Below are positions 39,335-49,739 of a stretch of 64,000 nt of DNA, in pieces; positions within the stretch are counted from its first letter, which is position 1; each line of letters starts with the position of its first letter. Below the pieces are notes generated by a model. The model saw only the letters and a program-made list of their open reading frames with translations. It searched no databases and had not been told where the DNA came from. This DNA is from Bacteroidota bacterium. GTDB lineage: Bacteria; Bacteroidota; Bacteroidia; JAHEXY01. The DNA lies in assembly GCA_023251875.1 (NCBI GenBank), contig JAHEXY010000007.1, positions 159,790-223,789 of the forward strand, given 5' to 3'. A program made the translations under genes and the position numbers.

Positions 39335-40735
39335 TTAATGGTGTTGTTTATTGCTTTTATCACTATACTGAGATCCTACTGATTTTACAATCGATTTTAA
39401 CTCTGCTTGTGCAAGCACAGGGAAGAATCGTGTAAACAAAAGGAAAAAAGTCATAAATATCCCTATAGTTCCAACAAATACACCTACATCAATAAAAGAT
39501 GGATGAAACATTGACCAAGCCGATGGCATAAAATCTCTATGAATAGAAGTTACAATAATTACAAAACGTTCGAACCACATACCTATGTTTACAATAATTG
39601 ATAAGAAAAAAGTAAATGCTAGATTGGTACGCAATTTTTTAAACCACATGAGCTGAGGAGAAACAACATTACATGTCATCATGGATGCATAAGACCACCA
39701 ATAAGGACCAGTTGCACGATTTAAGAAAGCATATTGTTCGTACTCTACACCTGAATACCAAGCCATAAATAATTCTGTTATATAAGCCACACCTACAATT
39801 GAACCGGTAAGCATAATTACAATATTCATTAATTCTACGTGCTGCACCGTGATGTATTCTTCAAGATGTAAAACTTTACGGGCTACCAATAAAAGTGTTA
39901 ATACCATTGCAAATCCGGAGAAAATAGCACCCGCAACAAAATAAGGAGGAAAAATGGTGGTATGCCAACCGGGAACTACCGAAGTCGCAAAGTCCATACT
40001 AACAATTGAGTGAACAGAAAATACAAGTGGTGTTGCTAAACCTGCAAGAACCAAAGAAACTTCTTCAAAACGTTGCCAATCTTTTGCTCTTCCACTCCAA
40101 CCAAAACTCAATACACGATATATTGTTTCTCGTACCTTATTTGCCTGTACTTTTGCTCTATCACGAATCATGGCAAAATCAGGAATAAGACCAATATACC
40201 AAAACACAAGTGATACGGTAAAGTATGTTGATATGGCAAATACATCCCATAAAAGTGGAGAGTTAAAATTTACCCATAAAGAACCAAATTGATTAGGAAG
40301 AGGAAATACAAAATAGGCTAACCAAATACGACCCATGTGAAGAAAAGGAAAAACAGCAGCCATCATTACCGCAAAAATTGTCATGGCCTCTGCAGAACGG
40401 TTTACAGCCATTCTCCATTTTTGACGTAATAATAAAAGTACAGCCGAAATAAGTGTTCCGGCATGACCAATACCTACCCACCAAACGAAATTGGTAATAT
40501 CCCAAGCCCAATCTACAGTTCTATTTAATCCCCAGGCTCCTATTCCGGTTCCAATTGTATAAGCCATACAACCTACTCCCCAAAGTGCAGTTGTAGCTGA
40601 GATACAAAATGCAATCCACCAAAGTTTACCCGCCTTTCCTTCAACTGGTTTTGCGATATCCTCCGAAATTTGATGATAGGTTTTGTCGCCTAAAATCAAT
40701 GGATTTCTTAATTGCGAATTATGGTGACCACTCAT
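39335..40735 (-). CDS. actC: NrfD/PsrC-type subunit ActC
   Basis: Multi-TM; VWWVGIGHAGTLISAVLLLLRQKWR. Confidence 0.92.
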   Translation of the reverse strand: MSGHHNSQLRNPLILGDKTYHQISEDIAKPVEGKAGKLWWIAFCISATTALWGVGCMAYTIGTGIGAWGLNRTVDWAWDITNFVWWVGIGHAGTLISAVLLLLRQKWRMAVNRSAEAMTIFAVMMAAVFPFLHMGRIWLAYFVFPLPNQFGSLWVNFNSPLLWDVFAISTYFTVSLVFWYIGLIPDFAMIRDRAKVQANKVRETIYRVLSFGWSGRAKDWQRFEEVSLVLAGLATPLVFSVHSIVSMDFATSVVPGWHTTIFPPYFVAGAIFSGFAMVLTLLLVARKVLHLEEYITVQHVELMNIVIMLTGSIVGVAYITELFMAWYSGVEYEQYAFLNRATGPYWWSYASMMTCNVVSPQLMWFKKLRTNLAFTFFLSIIVNIGMWFERFVIIVTSIHRDFMPSAWSMFHPSFIDVGVFVGTIGIFMTFFLLFTRFFPVLAQAELKSIVKSVGSQYSDKSNKQHH

Positions 40736-40766
40736 GTTTTTTTTCTTTCGTTATTTATTTTAAGCA

Positions 40767-40789
40767 CACACTTCGAAACGCTCAGTGTG
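40767..40789. repeat. Short palindromic repeat between actC and actB
   Basis: CACACTtcgaaacgctcAGTGTG. Confidence 0.5.
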
Positions 40790-40806
40790 ACAAACATTCA
40801 AAATTA

Positions 40807-43800
40807 TTATGCTTTGTTTCTTAATTTAGTCAAATAAAACACAGACGGTTGTGTATCATATGAATCCAACAAATTGTATTGTCTTGGATCTTCTTTTAAC
40901 ATGGCTACATCACTTGTTTTATCATTTGAATTACCAAAGGTAATGGCATTTGTTGGACAAGCTTGCGCACAAGCTGTTTGAATATCTCCATCTTTAATTT
41001 TTCTCATTTGCTTTTTAGCTTCCAATACTCCTGCTTGTATGCGTTGCACGCACATGGAACATTTTTCCATAACCCCCCTTGAACGCACAACAACATCAGG
41101 ATTTAATACCATTCTACTAAATTCATCTTGTTGAGCAGGATTAAAAGCTGCAAACTTATCGTTATTGTTATAATTGAACCAATTGAATCTTCTTACTTTA
41201 TACGGACAGTTGTTTGCACAATACCTTGTACCAATGCAACGATTATATGCCATCTGGTTTAATCCATCAGAACTATGTGAAGTAGCTGCAACCGGACAAA
41301 CTGTTTCGCAAGGTGCATGGTTACAATGCTGGCACATTACAGGTTGAAACATTACTTCTAAAGAATCTGCCATTGATGGTTTTTCCATGGCAGCATATCG
41401 GGCAACTACACCTAATTCTTTATTTTCTTTTGTAGTATCACTTGAATAATAACGGTCGATGCGCAACCAGTGCATTTCACGAACTCTTTGAACTTCATCT
41501 TTTCCAACAACAGGAACATTATTTTCTGAAGTGCAACCAATCACACAAGCTCCACAACCAATACAGCTATTTAGATCGATAGACATGTTCCAGAAATTTC
41601 CATTTCTTTCATGATCTTCCCAAAGGTTGGCTTTATTAGAAGGTAATTTTTTACTCGGATCAATATCTTCTGATACAGAAACCATTTCCGGTTCATTACC
41701 AGCTTTAGGATTTTTTATATATTCTTCGAGCGTACTTTCTCTTACTAACTCTTCTCTTCCCATCATGGTATGAGAAGTTTGTGTAGTAGCTATTTGATAA
41801 ACAGCTTCTGTTTTTTCCAATGTGGCATTAAGGGCTGCATATTGAATATTTCCATTTACAAAAGATGCAAAAGAAAATGCATTGGCACCATTTGTAACCT
41901 CTGCAACTTTACCAATTGATTTTGATCTTCCATAGCCAAGTGCTACACCAACTGTTCCTTCTTTTTGCCCAGGAACCGGAACTGCAGGCAAGCTTACAGA
42001 AAAACCATTTGCAGTTAGTTTTACAACATTTGTTTCTTCATTTTGCCCAAGCAAAGTATGAAGACCCATTTCATCCATATCTTTTGGAGACATGGTAACA
42101 TAATTATCCCAAACTATTTTTGTAATCGGATCCGGAAATTCTTGCAGCCAAGGGTTATTGGCATGGTTACCATTTCCTAATCCTGTTTTTTGATACAAGG
42201 CCAATTCAAATTTTCCTTTTCCTTCAGATGCCTTTGCAACTTGCGTTGCCATAGCTTGAATATCCATAGTTGCAGCCGGAGCAACTACGCCTTCTGCAGG
42301 TTTAATTTCAGATTCAACTATAAATACACCATCTTGCAAGCATCTATTCCAAAAATCTTCAAATAGTACCAACATGCTTTGTTTACCAAACATACCGGCT
42401 TGCCAATTTGCTTTTATATAAGAATGGTAATCTTGATCGTTACCAGACCATTTTAATAAACTTTCTTGTGCAGAACGAGAATTAAATAAGGGACGAATGG
42501 TAGGTTGTGTAAGACTATAATGACCTGTTTGCGGATTATAATCATTCCAAGATTCTAGAAAATGAGTATCCGGACAAATGTAATTACACAAAGACGAGGT
42601 TTCATCCATTTTATCAGAAAACGAAACTGAAAGTTTTACTTTTTTCAATCCATTTTCAAAATCTTTTGTAGGATAGGAATAAGCAGGATTTGCATTATAC
42701 ATAAGTACAGCAGCAACTGATCCACTATTCATATCTTTTACAAGTTGCGCCATATCAGCATCAGAACCTTGTTTTACCATTGAAGCATTATTCATGTCAA
42801 TAGTAGTTCCGTAGTTAGCCAACTTATAATTTATTGCATTAACGATACATTGTGTTGCAGCATTATTTGATCCTGATACAACTAATGATTTTCCCCTATT
42901 TGCCCAAAGACGCTCTGCTGTTTTCTCTACTCCCGTCATTACTTTTGCTTCAACAGGATTGCATTTTAAAGCAGCGCTACCTTCTTTTTTTGCTAAAGCA
43001 TTGTATAAACAAACAATGGCTGCATCTAATTCTGAAACTTTTGTAGGATAACGAAAATCAGCATTAGAACCACTTACAGAAAGATTCGTTTCGAATTGAA
43101 TATGTTGAGCAACTTTATTTCTACTATCTAATTTGCGAGCTTTTCCATATTGAACAGCATGTTCAATTGGAGCAACCCAATTGGTCAAAAAATCTGCACC
43201 AAAACTTACAATACAATCTGCATTTTCGAAATGATAAACAGGTAATACTCTCGTTCCAAAACATTGTTGATTAGCATCAAGCATTCCAGAATAAGAAACG
43301 GCATCATACGTTACATGCTTTACAGTAGGATATTTTGTTGTAAAATCAGCAATTGCTTTTTTTGTAGAAGGACTACAAACAGAAGAAGTAAGGATTACAA
43401 TATTTCCATTGGAGCCTGCTAATGCAGCTAATTTATCTTTTATGTCTTTATCTACAATTTCCCAAGAAGATTCCTTTTTGTCTTTATATGGTTTTTTTAA
43501 ACGAGCAGAATCATATAATGAAAGAACAGAAGCTTGAACCCTTGCATTGGTTGCACCATTGGTAACTTTAGAAAGTTTATTGCCTTCAATTTTTATTGGT
43601 CGACCTTCTCTTGTTTTAACAATAACACTACAATAATCTGTTCCATCAAAAAACGAAGATGCATACCAATTTGCTACTCCGGGAGTAATTTCTTCCGGTT
43701 TAATAACATAAGGTATTGTTTTTTGAACAGGCGCTTCGCAAGCCGCAATTGTAGCAGCAGTAACGCTAAAGCCTAAGAATTTTAAGAAATCTCTCCTCGG

Positions 43801-43944
43801 AGTTTGGGAACTATTTTTTGATTGTTTACCAAAAATTTCGTCTACCGGGATAAAATCACTAAATTCTTTTTCTTTTTGTTTAATAAAAGCTGGAGAATTC
43901 TCCTTTTCTTCTATCCCTTTCCAGTAGTGTTTTGTTTTACTCAT
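40807..43944 (-). CDS. actB: ActB: TAT-variant molybdopterin-oxidoreductase-like iron-sulfur subunit
   Basis: RRDFLKFLGFSVTAATIAACEAP; four Cys clusters (CIGCGACVIGC, CQHCNHAPCETVC). Confidence 0.95.
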   Translation of the reverse strand: MSKTKHYWKGIEEKENSPAFIKQKEKEFSDFIPVDEIFGKQSKNSSQTPRRDFLKFLGFSVTAATIAACEAPVQKTIPYVIKPEEITPGVANWYASSFFDGTDYCSVIVKTREGRPIKIEGNKLSKVTNGATNARVQASVLSLYDSARLKKPYKDKKESSWEIVDKDIKDKLAALAGSNGNIVILTSSVCSPSTKKAIADFTTKYPTVKHVTYDAVSYSGMLDANQQCFGTRVLPVYHFENADCIVSFGADFLTNWVAPIEHAVQYGKARKLDSRNKVAQHIQFETNLSVSGSNADFRYPTKVSELDAAIVCLYNALAKKEGSAALKCNPVEAKVMTGVEKTAERLWANRGKSLVVSGSNNAATQCIVNAINYKLANYGTTIDMNNASMVKQGSDADMAQLVKDMNSGSVAAVLMYNANPAYSYPTKDFENGLKKVKLSVSFSDKMDETSSLCNYICPDTHFLESWNDYNPQTGHYSLTQPTIRPLFNSRSAQESLLKWSGNDQDYHSYIKANWQAGMFGKQSMLVLFEDFWNRCLQDGVFIVESEIKPAEGVVAPAATMDIQAMATQVAKASEGKGKFELALYQKTGLGNGNHANNPWLQEFPDPITKIVWDNYVTMSPKDMDEMGLHTLLGQNEETNVVKLTANGFSVSLPAVPVPGQKEGTVGVALGYGRSKSIGKVAEVTNGANAFSFASFVNGNIQYAALNATLEKTEAVYQIATTQTSHTMMGREELVRESTLEEYIKNPKAGNEPEMVSVSEDIDPSKKLPSNKANLWEDHERNGNFWNMSIDLNSCIGCGACVIGCTSENNVPVVGKDEVQRVREMHWLRIDRYYSSDTTKENKELGVVARYAAMEKPSMADSLEVMFQPVMCQHCNHAPCETVCPVAATSHSSDGLNQMAYNRCIGTRYCANNCPYKVRRFNWFNYNNNDKFAAFNPAQQDEFSRMVLNPDVVVRSRGVMEKCSMCVQRIQAGVLEAKKQMRKIKDGDIQTACAQACPTNAITFGNSNDKTSDVAMLKEDPRQYNLLDSYDTQPSVFYLTKLRNKA

Positions 43945-44006
43945 ATTTATATGACGTTAGTCAGATATTATCCCAACCCTTTGTTCTTAATTATTTTATT
44001 CTCATG

Positions 44007-44084
44007 TTGACTTCGAGTACCTCAGTCACCAATTTCGGGAGCCTCAATCACCAAAGTTTTCGTTGGCTGAGGTTCTCGAAGCCA
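44007..44084. repeat. Inverted repeat between actB and actA
   Basis: TTGACTTCGAGTACCTCAGTCACC ... TGGCTGAGGTTCTCGAAGCCAA. Confidence 0.75.
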
Positions 44085-44092
44085 ATATTATT

Positions 44093-45367
44093 TTAATAAT
44101 GACATTTATTACATTCAGTACCGCCCATTGTTTCAACAGTAATTTTTTTGTTGGGCTCACCTTCAGCTTCAAATTTTTTCATTAAGTTTTTATGAAAATC
44201 TTCATAATATGGATTATCGGCCATTTTAACTTCGGTAGTACGGTGGCAATCAATACACCATCCCATAGTTAAAGGAGAAAATTGTTTTAAGGTATCCATA
44301 GTTTCAACCGGACCATGACATCTTTGACATTCTAAGTTTGCAACCGTTACGTGCTGCGAGTGATTGAAATAAGCAAAGTCAGGTAAGTTATGTACACGAA
44401 CCCATTCAAGAGGTTTTTTATTAGGTCCATATTTTTGTGTATTAGGATCGTAATCCAATGAAGCATAAATTTTTGAAATTTCTTTGGTTCCTGTTTTTGT
44501 TCCGGATGTAATTGCTTTATGACAATTCATACAAACATTTGCAGGAGGAATACCGGCAGTTTTACTTTTTTCTGCACCAAAGTGACAATACACACAAGCA
44601 ATGCCGTTATCACCGGCATGTATTTTATGAGAGAATGCGATAGGTTGTTCAGGTTCGTAGTTTTGGTTTACACCAATTTGGGAAAGGGAATCCCAACAAC
44701 CTTTCATTCCCCAAAGCAATACTACAATAACACCTAAAGCAGTTAAACGTTTGTTTCTCGAAAACCAAACTTTAATTGAATCAACTGGACCAAGATCGGG
44801 CTCTGTCGGTAAACCATGCTTTTTATTTACTGCGTCTTGAAGTGTTTTTTTTAATCCACCTAAAACCAGTACTAAAATAATGAGTACCACCAAAAGACCC
44901 ATTAAAACATATTCTGTATCTATTCCTGATTCAGTTGTGGTTCCATCACTAACACTTGTTTGATTAGCCGATCCTGCGGTTGGAATTGGAGCCGCTGCTG
45001 CTGCAACTTTAACATAATCTAAAATGGCATCCACATCTGCATCTGAAAGTGCAGGAAAAGCTGACATGATAGAATTATTGTTCTCTTGAAAAATTTTATT
45101 TGCGTATGCATCGCCAGATTTTACTAGATCTTGAGAACCATGAACCCATTTATGAGCCCATTCTCTAGAAGGAATTCTTTTTTCAACATCTTTTAAACCA
45201 GGACCGGTAAGCTTAGCACTTGTAGTGGTATGGCAAGCCTTGCAATTGGCTTTAAAGAGTTTTTCTCCATCAGCTGCATATAATGCAGTTATGAAAAATA
45301 TATTGAGCAGCAGTAAGAAAAGTGTCGACTGAAATATTTTTCTAAACAGGGTAAAATTTAACGTCAT
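44093..45367 (-). CDS. actA: ActA multihaem cytochrome c with N-terminal mono-haem domain
   Basis: Six CxxCH motifs: CKACH, CVYCH, CMNCH, CQRCH, CIDCH, CNKCH. Confidence 0.9.
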   Translation of the reverse strand: MTLNFTLFRKIFQSTLFLLLLNIFFITALYAADGEKLFKANCKACHTTTSAKLTGPGLKDVEKRIPSREWAHKWVHGSQDLVKSGDAYANKIFQENNNSIMSAFPALSDADVDAILDYVKVAAAAAPIPTAGSANQTSVSDGTTTESGIDTEYVLMGLLVVLIILVLVLGGLKKTLQDAVNKKHGLPTEPDLGPVDSIKVWFSRNKRLTALGVIVVLLWGMKGCWDSLSQIGVNQNYEPEQPIAFSHKIHAGDNGIACVYCHFGAEKSKTAGIPPANVCMNCHKAITSGTKTGTKEISKIYASLDYDPNTQKYGPNKKPLEWVRVHNLPDFAYFNHSQHVTVANLECQRCHGPVETMDTLKQFSPLTMGWCIDCHRTTEVKMADNPYYEDFHKNLMKKFEAEGEPNKKITVETMGGTECNKCHY

Positions 45368-45566
45368 GCTTTATGGTATTTTATGGCGTATAAAAAATTC
45401 TTGCGCAAATTTATAAGAAACATAATATCATTGATCAAAAAAATGCAATTTAAATTTATTCTAAATAATAAAATACTAAATCACAGTTACTTAATTTTTT
45501 TCTATCTTTGTGCTCCCCTGATTTTGTAAGAAATAAATTTGTGATGTCTTTAATTCTCCAAAATTT

Positions 45567-47522
45567 ATGAAACCATTTACTATTTTTCCATTTACTATTT
45601 TTTTAGTTTCCTTTCTCTTGCCAATTTTTCTTCTTGCACAAAATATTACTCACGGTCCTGTTATCGGAGGACTAACCTACAATTCTTTTCGGATATACGC
45701 AAGAACTAATACGCCCACAACAATAGAGGTACAATTATCCACTTCGCAATTGTTTACTGCTTATACTTCGGAATACCTTACTACATCTATCTCAAAAGAT
45801 AATTCTGGAATACTTACCGTAAAAAATTTACAAGCCGGCACAAAATATTTTTATCGTTTAAAGATAAATAAAGTACAACAAGGAGATGCTGGAAGTTTTA
45901 CAACTTTTCCGAAAGATGGACAAAAAGGAAATTATGCTTTACTCTTTGGTTCTTGTACAGATGATACCAGTAGCGATGCTGTATTTATAGAAATGCAACA
46001 ACACCAATGCAATTTATTTTTAGAAACGGGAGACTGGATGTATTCAGATGCCTTGAACGATCCTGAAAATGGTGCTTTTTTTGCCAATGACTATTATAAA
46101 GTAGAAGGCCAGTACCGCGAAAAATATTCAAGTGCGAACATGAACCAATTTATGCTTTACAACCCGATTGATTATATATACGATGATCATGATTTTGTGA
46201 ATAACAATGCCACTAAATCTGAAGGCATAGAATTTGAAGTTACCATTAGCGGTGTAATTCCTACAGTTTATCCCTTTCCCGCTTATGCAAGAACCAATTC
46301 TATAAAAGGATATGTTGAACATTTTCCGGGATATACCATGATTGATACTACAGAAGGCATTTATCATAAAATTACTTTAGGCAATATTGATCTTTTTGTA
46401 ATTGATGATCGTAGCATGAGATCATCAAACGTAAATGGGCTGCAAGAAATTGGAGGCAATTATTATTTTATTGGTGATACTTCGCAAACTATTTTAGGAA
46501 AAAAACAATTGAACTGGCTGTTAAGCGGATTAAAAAATTCTACTGCCGATTGGAAAATAATCGTTTCTGGGGTAACCTTTAATAAAAAATACCAAGAAGT
46601 TTTGAATGATTTATTGGCTCTCCCCAATTTATTAGGCGTACCCATGGGAAGTGCTATGATGGATGGATGGGCTGGCTATCCTTTAGAACAAGATTCCATT
46701 CTCAATTTTATTAAAGAGGAGTGCATCAACAACGTTGTTGTTATAAGTGGAGATTCTCATACATCAGCCATTGATGATGGAACTAATGCCGGCTTACCAG
46801 AGATAATGGCAGCTAATTTGCATAAATCAAATTCACAAATAGTTTGGCTGATAAAAAATTTATTAGGTGTTGATTGTTGGAATGTAGGAGGACAAGGCAT
46901 AGGCAATTCAAATTTTAATAACACATTTGGAAAAATGGAAACCTATCAAGACGATTCTCTTGTGATGAAACTATATGATACATACGGAACCATTATTACA
47001 AAATGTTCAATAAAAAACACTAAAACATTAAATGCTTCTATAAATATAGACACGCTTGGCGGAGGAAAATACAATGCTACAGCCAGTATTATGGGAGGAG
47101 TGAGTCCGTACACATATAAGTGGAACACAGGCTCAACCAATTCAAGTATTAGCAATATAAAAGAAGGAAATTATTATGTAATAGTTACAGATGCTAATGG
47201 CTGTAGTGATTCTGTTGAAGTTGTTATTTCAAGTGCTACAACAGCAATTGCCAATATTGCGGATGAACAAATAAAATTTGAAATTACACCAAATCCTACA
47301 AGAGATAAATTTCATGCAGAAGTATCTGTTCCTAAAACAGAGGATATAACAATTGAATTATTAAATATAGAAGGAGAAAAAATTAAAGAAACGCAATTGA
47401 TGCATGTTCAAAAAACTTCTTTTGATGCAGATCTTTCTAATTACGAAGCGGGAATTTACTTTGTAAAACTTACTGCAGGAGATTATTCGATTGTGAAAAG
47501 GGTGATTAAGATTAGTTATTAG
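45567..47522 (+). CDS. PhoD-like (alkaline phosphatase D) phosphatase with SprB-like repeat and T9SS domain
   Basis: LFGSCTDD, ETGDWMYSD, YDDHDFVNN, SGDSHTSAID; C-terminal sorting domain. Confidence 0.85.
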   Translation: MKPFTIFPFTIFLVSFLLPIFLLAQNITHGPVIGGLTYNSFRIYARTNTPTTIEVQLSTSQLFTAYTSEYLTTSISKDNSGILTVKNLQAGTKYFYRLKINKVQQGDAGSFTTFPKDGQKGNYALLFGSCTDDTSSDAVFIEMQQHQCNLFLETGDWMYSDALNDPENGAFFANDYYKVEGQYREKYSSANMNQFMLYNPIDYIYDDHDFVNNNATKSEGIEFEVTISGVIPTVYPFPAYARTNSIKGYVEHFPGYTMIDTTEGIYHKITLGNIDLFVIDDRSMRSSNVNGLQEIGGNYYFIGDTSQTILGKKQLNWLLSGLKNSTADWKIIVSGVTFNKKYQEVLNDLLALPNLLGVPMGSAMMDGWAGYPLEQDSILNFIKEECINNVVVISGDSHTSAIDDGTNAGLPEIMAANLHKSNSQIVWLIKNLLGVDCWNVGGQGIGNSNFNNTFGKMETYQDDSLVMKLYDTYGTIITKCSIKNTKTLNASINIDTLGGGKYNATASIMGGVSPYTYKWNTGSTNSSISNIKEGNYYVIVTDANGCSDSVEVVISSATTAIANIADEQIKFEITPNPTRDKFHAEVSVPKTEDITIELLNIEGEKIKETQLMHVQKTSFDADLSNYEAGIYFVKLTAGDYSIVKRVIKISY

Positions 47523-47555
47523 TTTTTCTATATTTACAACAAGAATCCTTCTTGT

Positions 47556-49694
47556 ATGCCATTGATGTTTCATTTCAGCTTACCGTTTAAAGACAATGTG
47601 CTGATATTTTCATTGGTGCTTTTTATCATTCTACTAGCCCCCATGCTATTGAAAAAATTAAGAGCTCCAGGTATTATTGGGTTAATTTTGGCAGGTATTG
47701 CTATTGGGCCTAATGGTTTTAATCTTTTATTAAAAAATGCAAGTATTGAATTGTTTGGGACGGTAGGTTTACTCTACATTATGTTTTTGGCTGGCTTGGA
47801 TATTGATCTATATGATTACAAAAAAAATAAAAACAAAAGTATTGTATTTGGTTTACTTACATTTACCATTCCGTTTAGTGTGGGCATTGTAGTATCTTAT
47901 TATTTTTTACACTATGCCATACTTCCTTCAGTTCTTTTAGCGAGTATGTTCTCAACCCAAACATTGGTGGCCTATCCAATTGTAAGTAAACTTGGATTGA
48001 ATAAAAGCGATACAGTAACCATTGCAATTGGAGGCACTATTATTACAGATACATTGGTAATGCTTGTTTTGGCGATAGTAGAAAATTTAGCCGGAAAAGA
48101 AATTGACAATTGGTTTTTGTTTAAACTCATTGGCTCTCTTTTAATATTTGGTATTGTTGTGCTGTGGCTGGTTCCATTAATAAGCCGTTGGGTGTTTAAA
48201 ACAATAGCCGGTGATGGAGGCACACAATATATTTTTGTTTTGGCTATGGTATTTGCATCGGCATTTATGGCCAAGCTTGCAGGCTTTGAACCCATTATTG
48301 GCGCATTCTTGGCCGGTTTAGCATTAAATAGATTGATTCCTCAATCACCTGCACTACTTAATCGCATTCATTTTGTGGGCAACAGTATTTTTATTCCCTT
48401 TTTTCTTATTAATGTTGGAATGGTAGTTGACTTAAAAGTTTTTTTTAAAGGATACGAAGCATTATTGGTATCGGGAACAATTGTTGTGGTGGCACTCATT
48501 ACAAAATGGCTTGCAGCATTTGCTACGCAAAAAATATATAAGCTTTCAAGAACTGAAGGCAATTTACTTTTTGGATTAAGCACCGCTCATGCTGCAGCAA
48601 TTTTAGCGGTTGCTCTTGTAGGATTTAATTTAGGATTACTCAATGAAAATGTTTTAAACGGAACAATAGTTCTCATTCTTATTTCTTGCCTTATCAGTTC
48701 ATTTGTTACAGAATATGCTGCCCGCAAACTTACCATTACTGAAAACGAAAGAAATATTACTTCAAATTATTTTATTGATCGAATATTGATTCCCGTTTCC
48801 AATCCAGCCAATATTGAACCCTTGGTTGAATTTGTTGTGAATATAAAAGATGCTTTGGCTACAGAACCTGTTTATCCACTTACTGTTGTAAAAGACGATA
48901 ATGAAGCCAATGAAATTGTAAATAAAAACAGTAAACTTCTTGAAAGTGCCTTCAATCACATTTCGGCAGGAGAAATAAAAGTACAAATGGTTACCCGCAT
49001 TGATTTAAATATTGCAAGCGGCATTTCTCGAGCTATAAAAGAAAAAATGATTACTACAGTTGTAATGGGAGCTCCGGGAAAATCATCAACAGCAAATAAG
49101 TTTTTTGGAAGTGTACTCGACAATTTACTTTTGTATACGGAACAAACCATTTGGGTTTGCCATTTTCAAACTTCAATAGATGCATTTAAAAAGATATTGG
49201 TATTTGTTCCGGAAAATGCGCATTTAGAAAAGGGATTTGATCGTTGGATAAAAACCATTTTAACTTTAACGAAACAAAAAAGAATTAAACTTGAATTTCA
49301 TTCAAGCGCATTAACATTAAAAGAAATTGAAAAGGCTTTTAAATTTTCAAGAATTATTTTTCCTGCTACTTATCATGTATTTGAAAATTGGGAAACACTT
49401 TATGCAATCACCCAACATGAAAATGGCAATAGTTTATTTATTATCATCAATGCCCGACAAGGAAGTGTTTCTTATAATGGAAAAACGAATGATATTTCTC
49501 AAAAGTTAATGAAAAACGAAGATGAAGCTAAAAATTTTATTGTAGTTTATCCCGAACAAAATATAACGCCTTTACTTGACGATACCGATTACCAATTATC
49601 AGGTATACATACTTCTCCCATTCAAGAAAATTTAGAACGATTTAGTGTAATGGGAAAATCGATTTCAAAAACATTTAGAAAGAAAGAAGAATAA
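47556..49694 (+). CDS. Cation:proton antiporter (CPA2/KefB-like) with cytoplasmic USP-like region
   Basis: GLILAGIAIGPNGFNLL, GFEPIIGAFLAGLALNRLIP. Confidence 0.9.
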   Translation: MPLMFHFSLPFKDNVLIFSLVLFIILLAPMLLKKLRAPGIIGLILAGIAIGPNGFNLLLKNASIELFGTVGLLYIMFLAGLDIDLYDYKKNKNKSIVFGLLTFTIPFSVGIVVSYYFLHYAILPSVLLASMFSTQTLVAYPIVSKLGLNKSDTVTIAIGGTIITDTLVMLVLAIVENLAGKEIDNWFLFKLIGSLLIFGIVVLWLVPLISRWVFKTIAGDGGTQYIFVLAMVFASAFMAKLAGFEPIIGAFLAGLALNRLIPQSPALLNRIHFVGNSIFIPFFLINVGMVVDLKVFFKGYEALLVSGTIVVVALITKWLAAFATQKIYKLSRTEGNLLFGLSTAHAAAILAVALVGFNLGLLNENVLNGTIVLILISCLISSFVTEYAARKLTITENERNITSNYFIDRILIPVSNPANIEPLVEFVVNIKDALATEPVYPLTVVKDDNEANEIVNKNSKLLESAFNHISAGEIKVQMVTRIDLNIASGISRAIKEKMITTVVMGAPGKSSTANKFFGSVLDNLLLYTEQTIWVCHFQTSIDAFKKILVFVPENAHLEKGFDRWIKTILTLTKQKRIKLEFHSSALTLKEIEKAFKFSRIIFPATYHVFENWETLYAITQHENGNSLFIIINARQGSVSYNGKTNDISQKLMKNEDEAKNFIVVYPEQNITPLLDDTDYQLSGIHTSPIQENLERFSVMGKSISKTFRKKEE

Positions 49695-49739
49695 TACAAG
49701 AATATTTAGAAAAAGTTGCTACAACAGTAGTAATATCTC

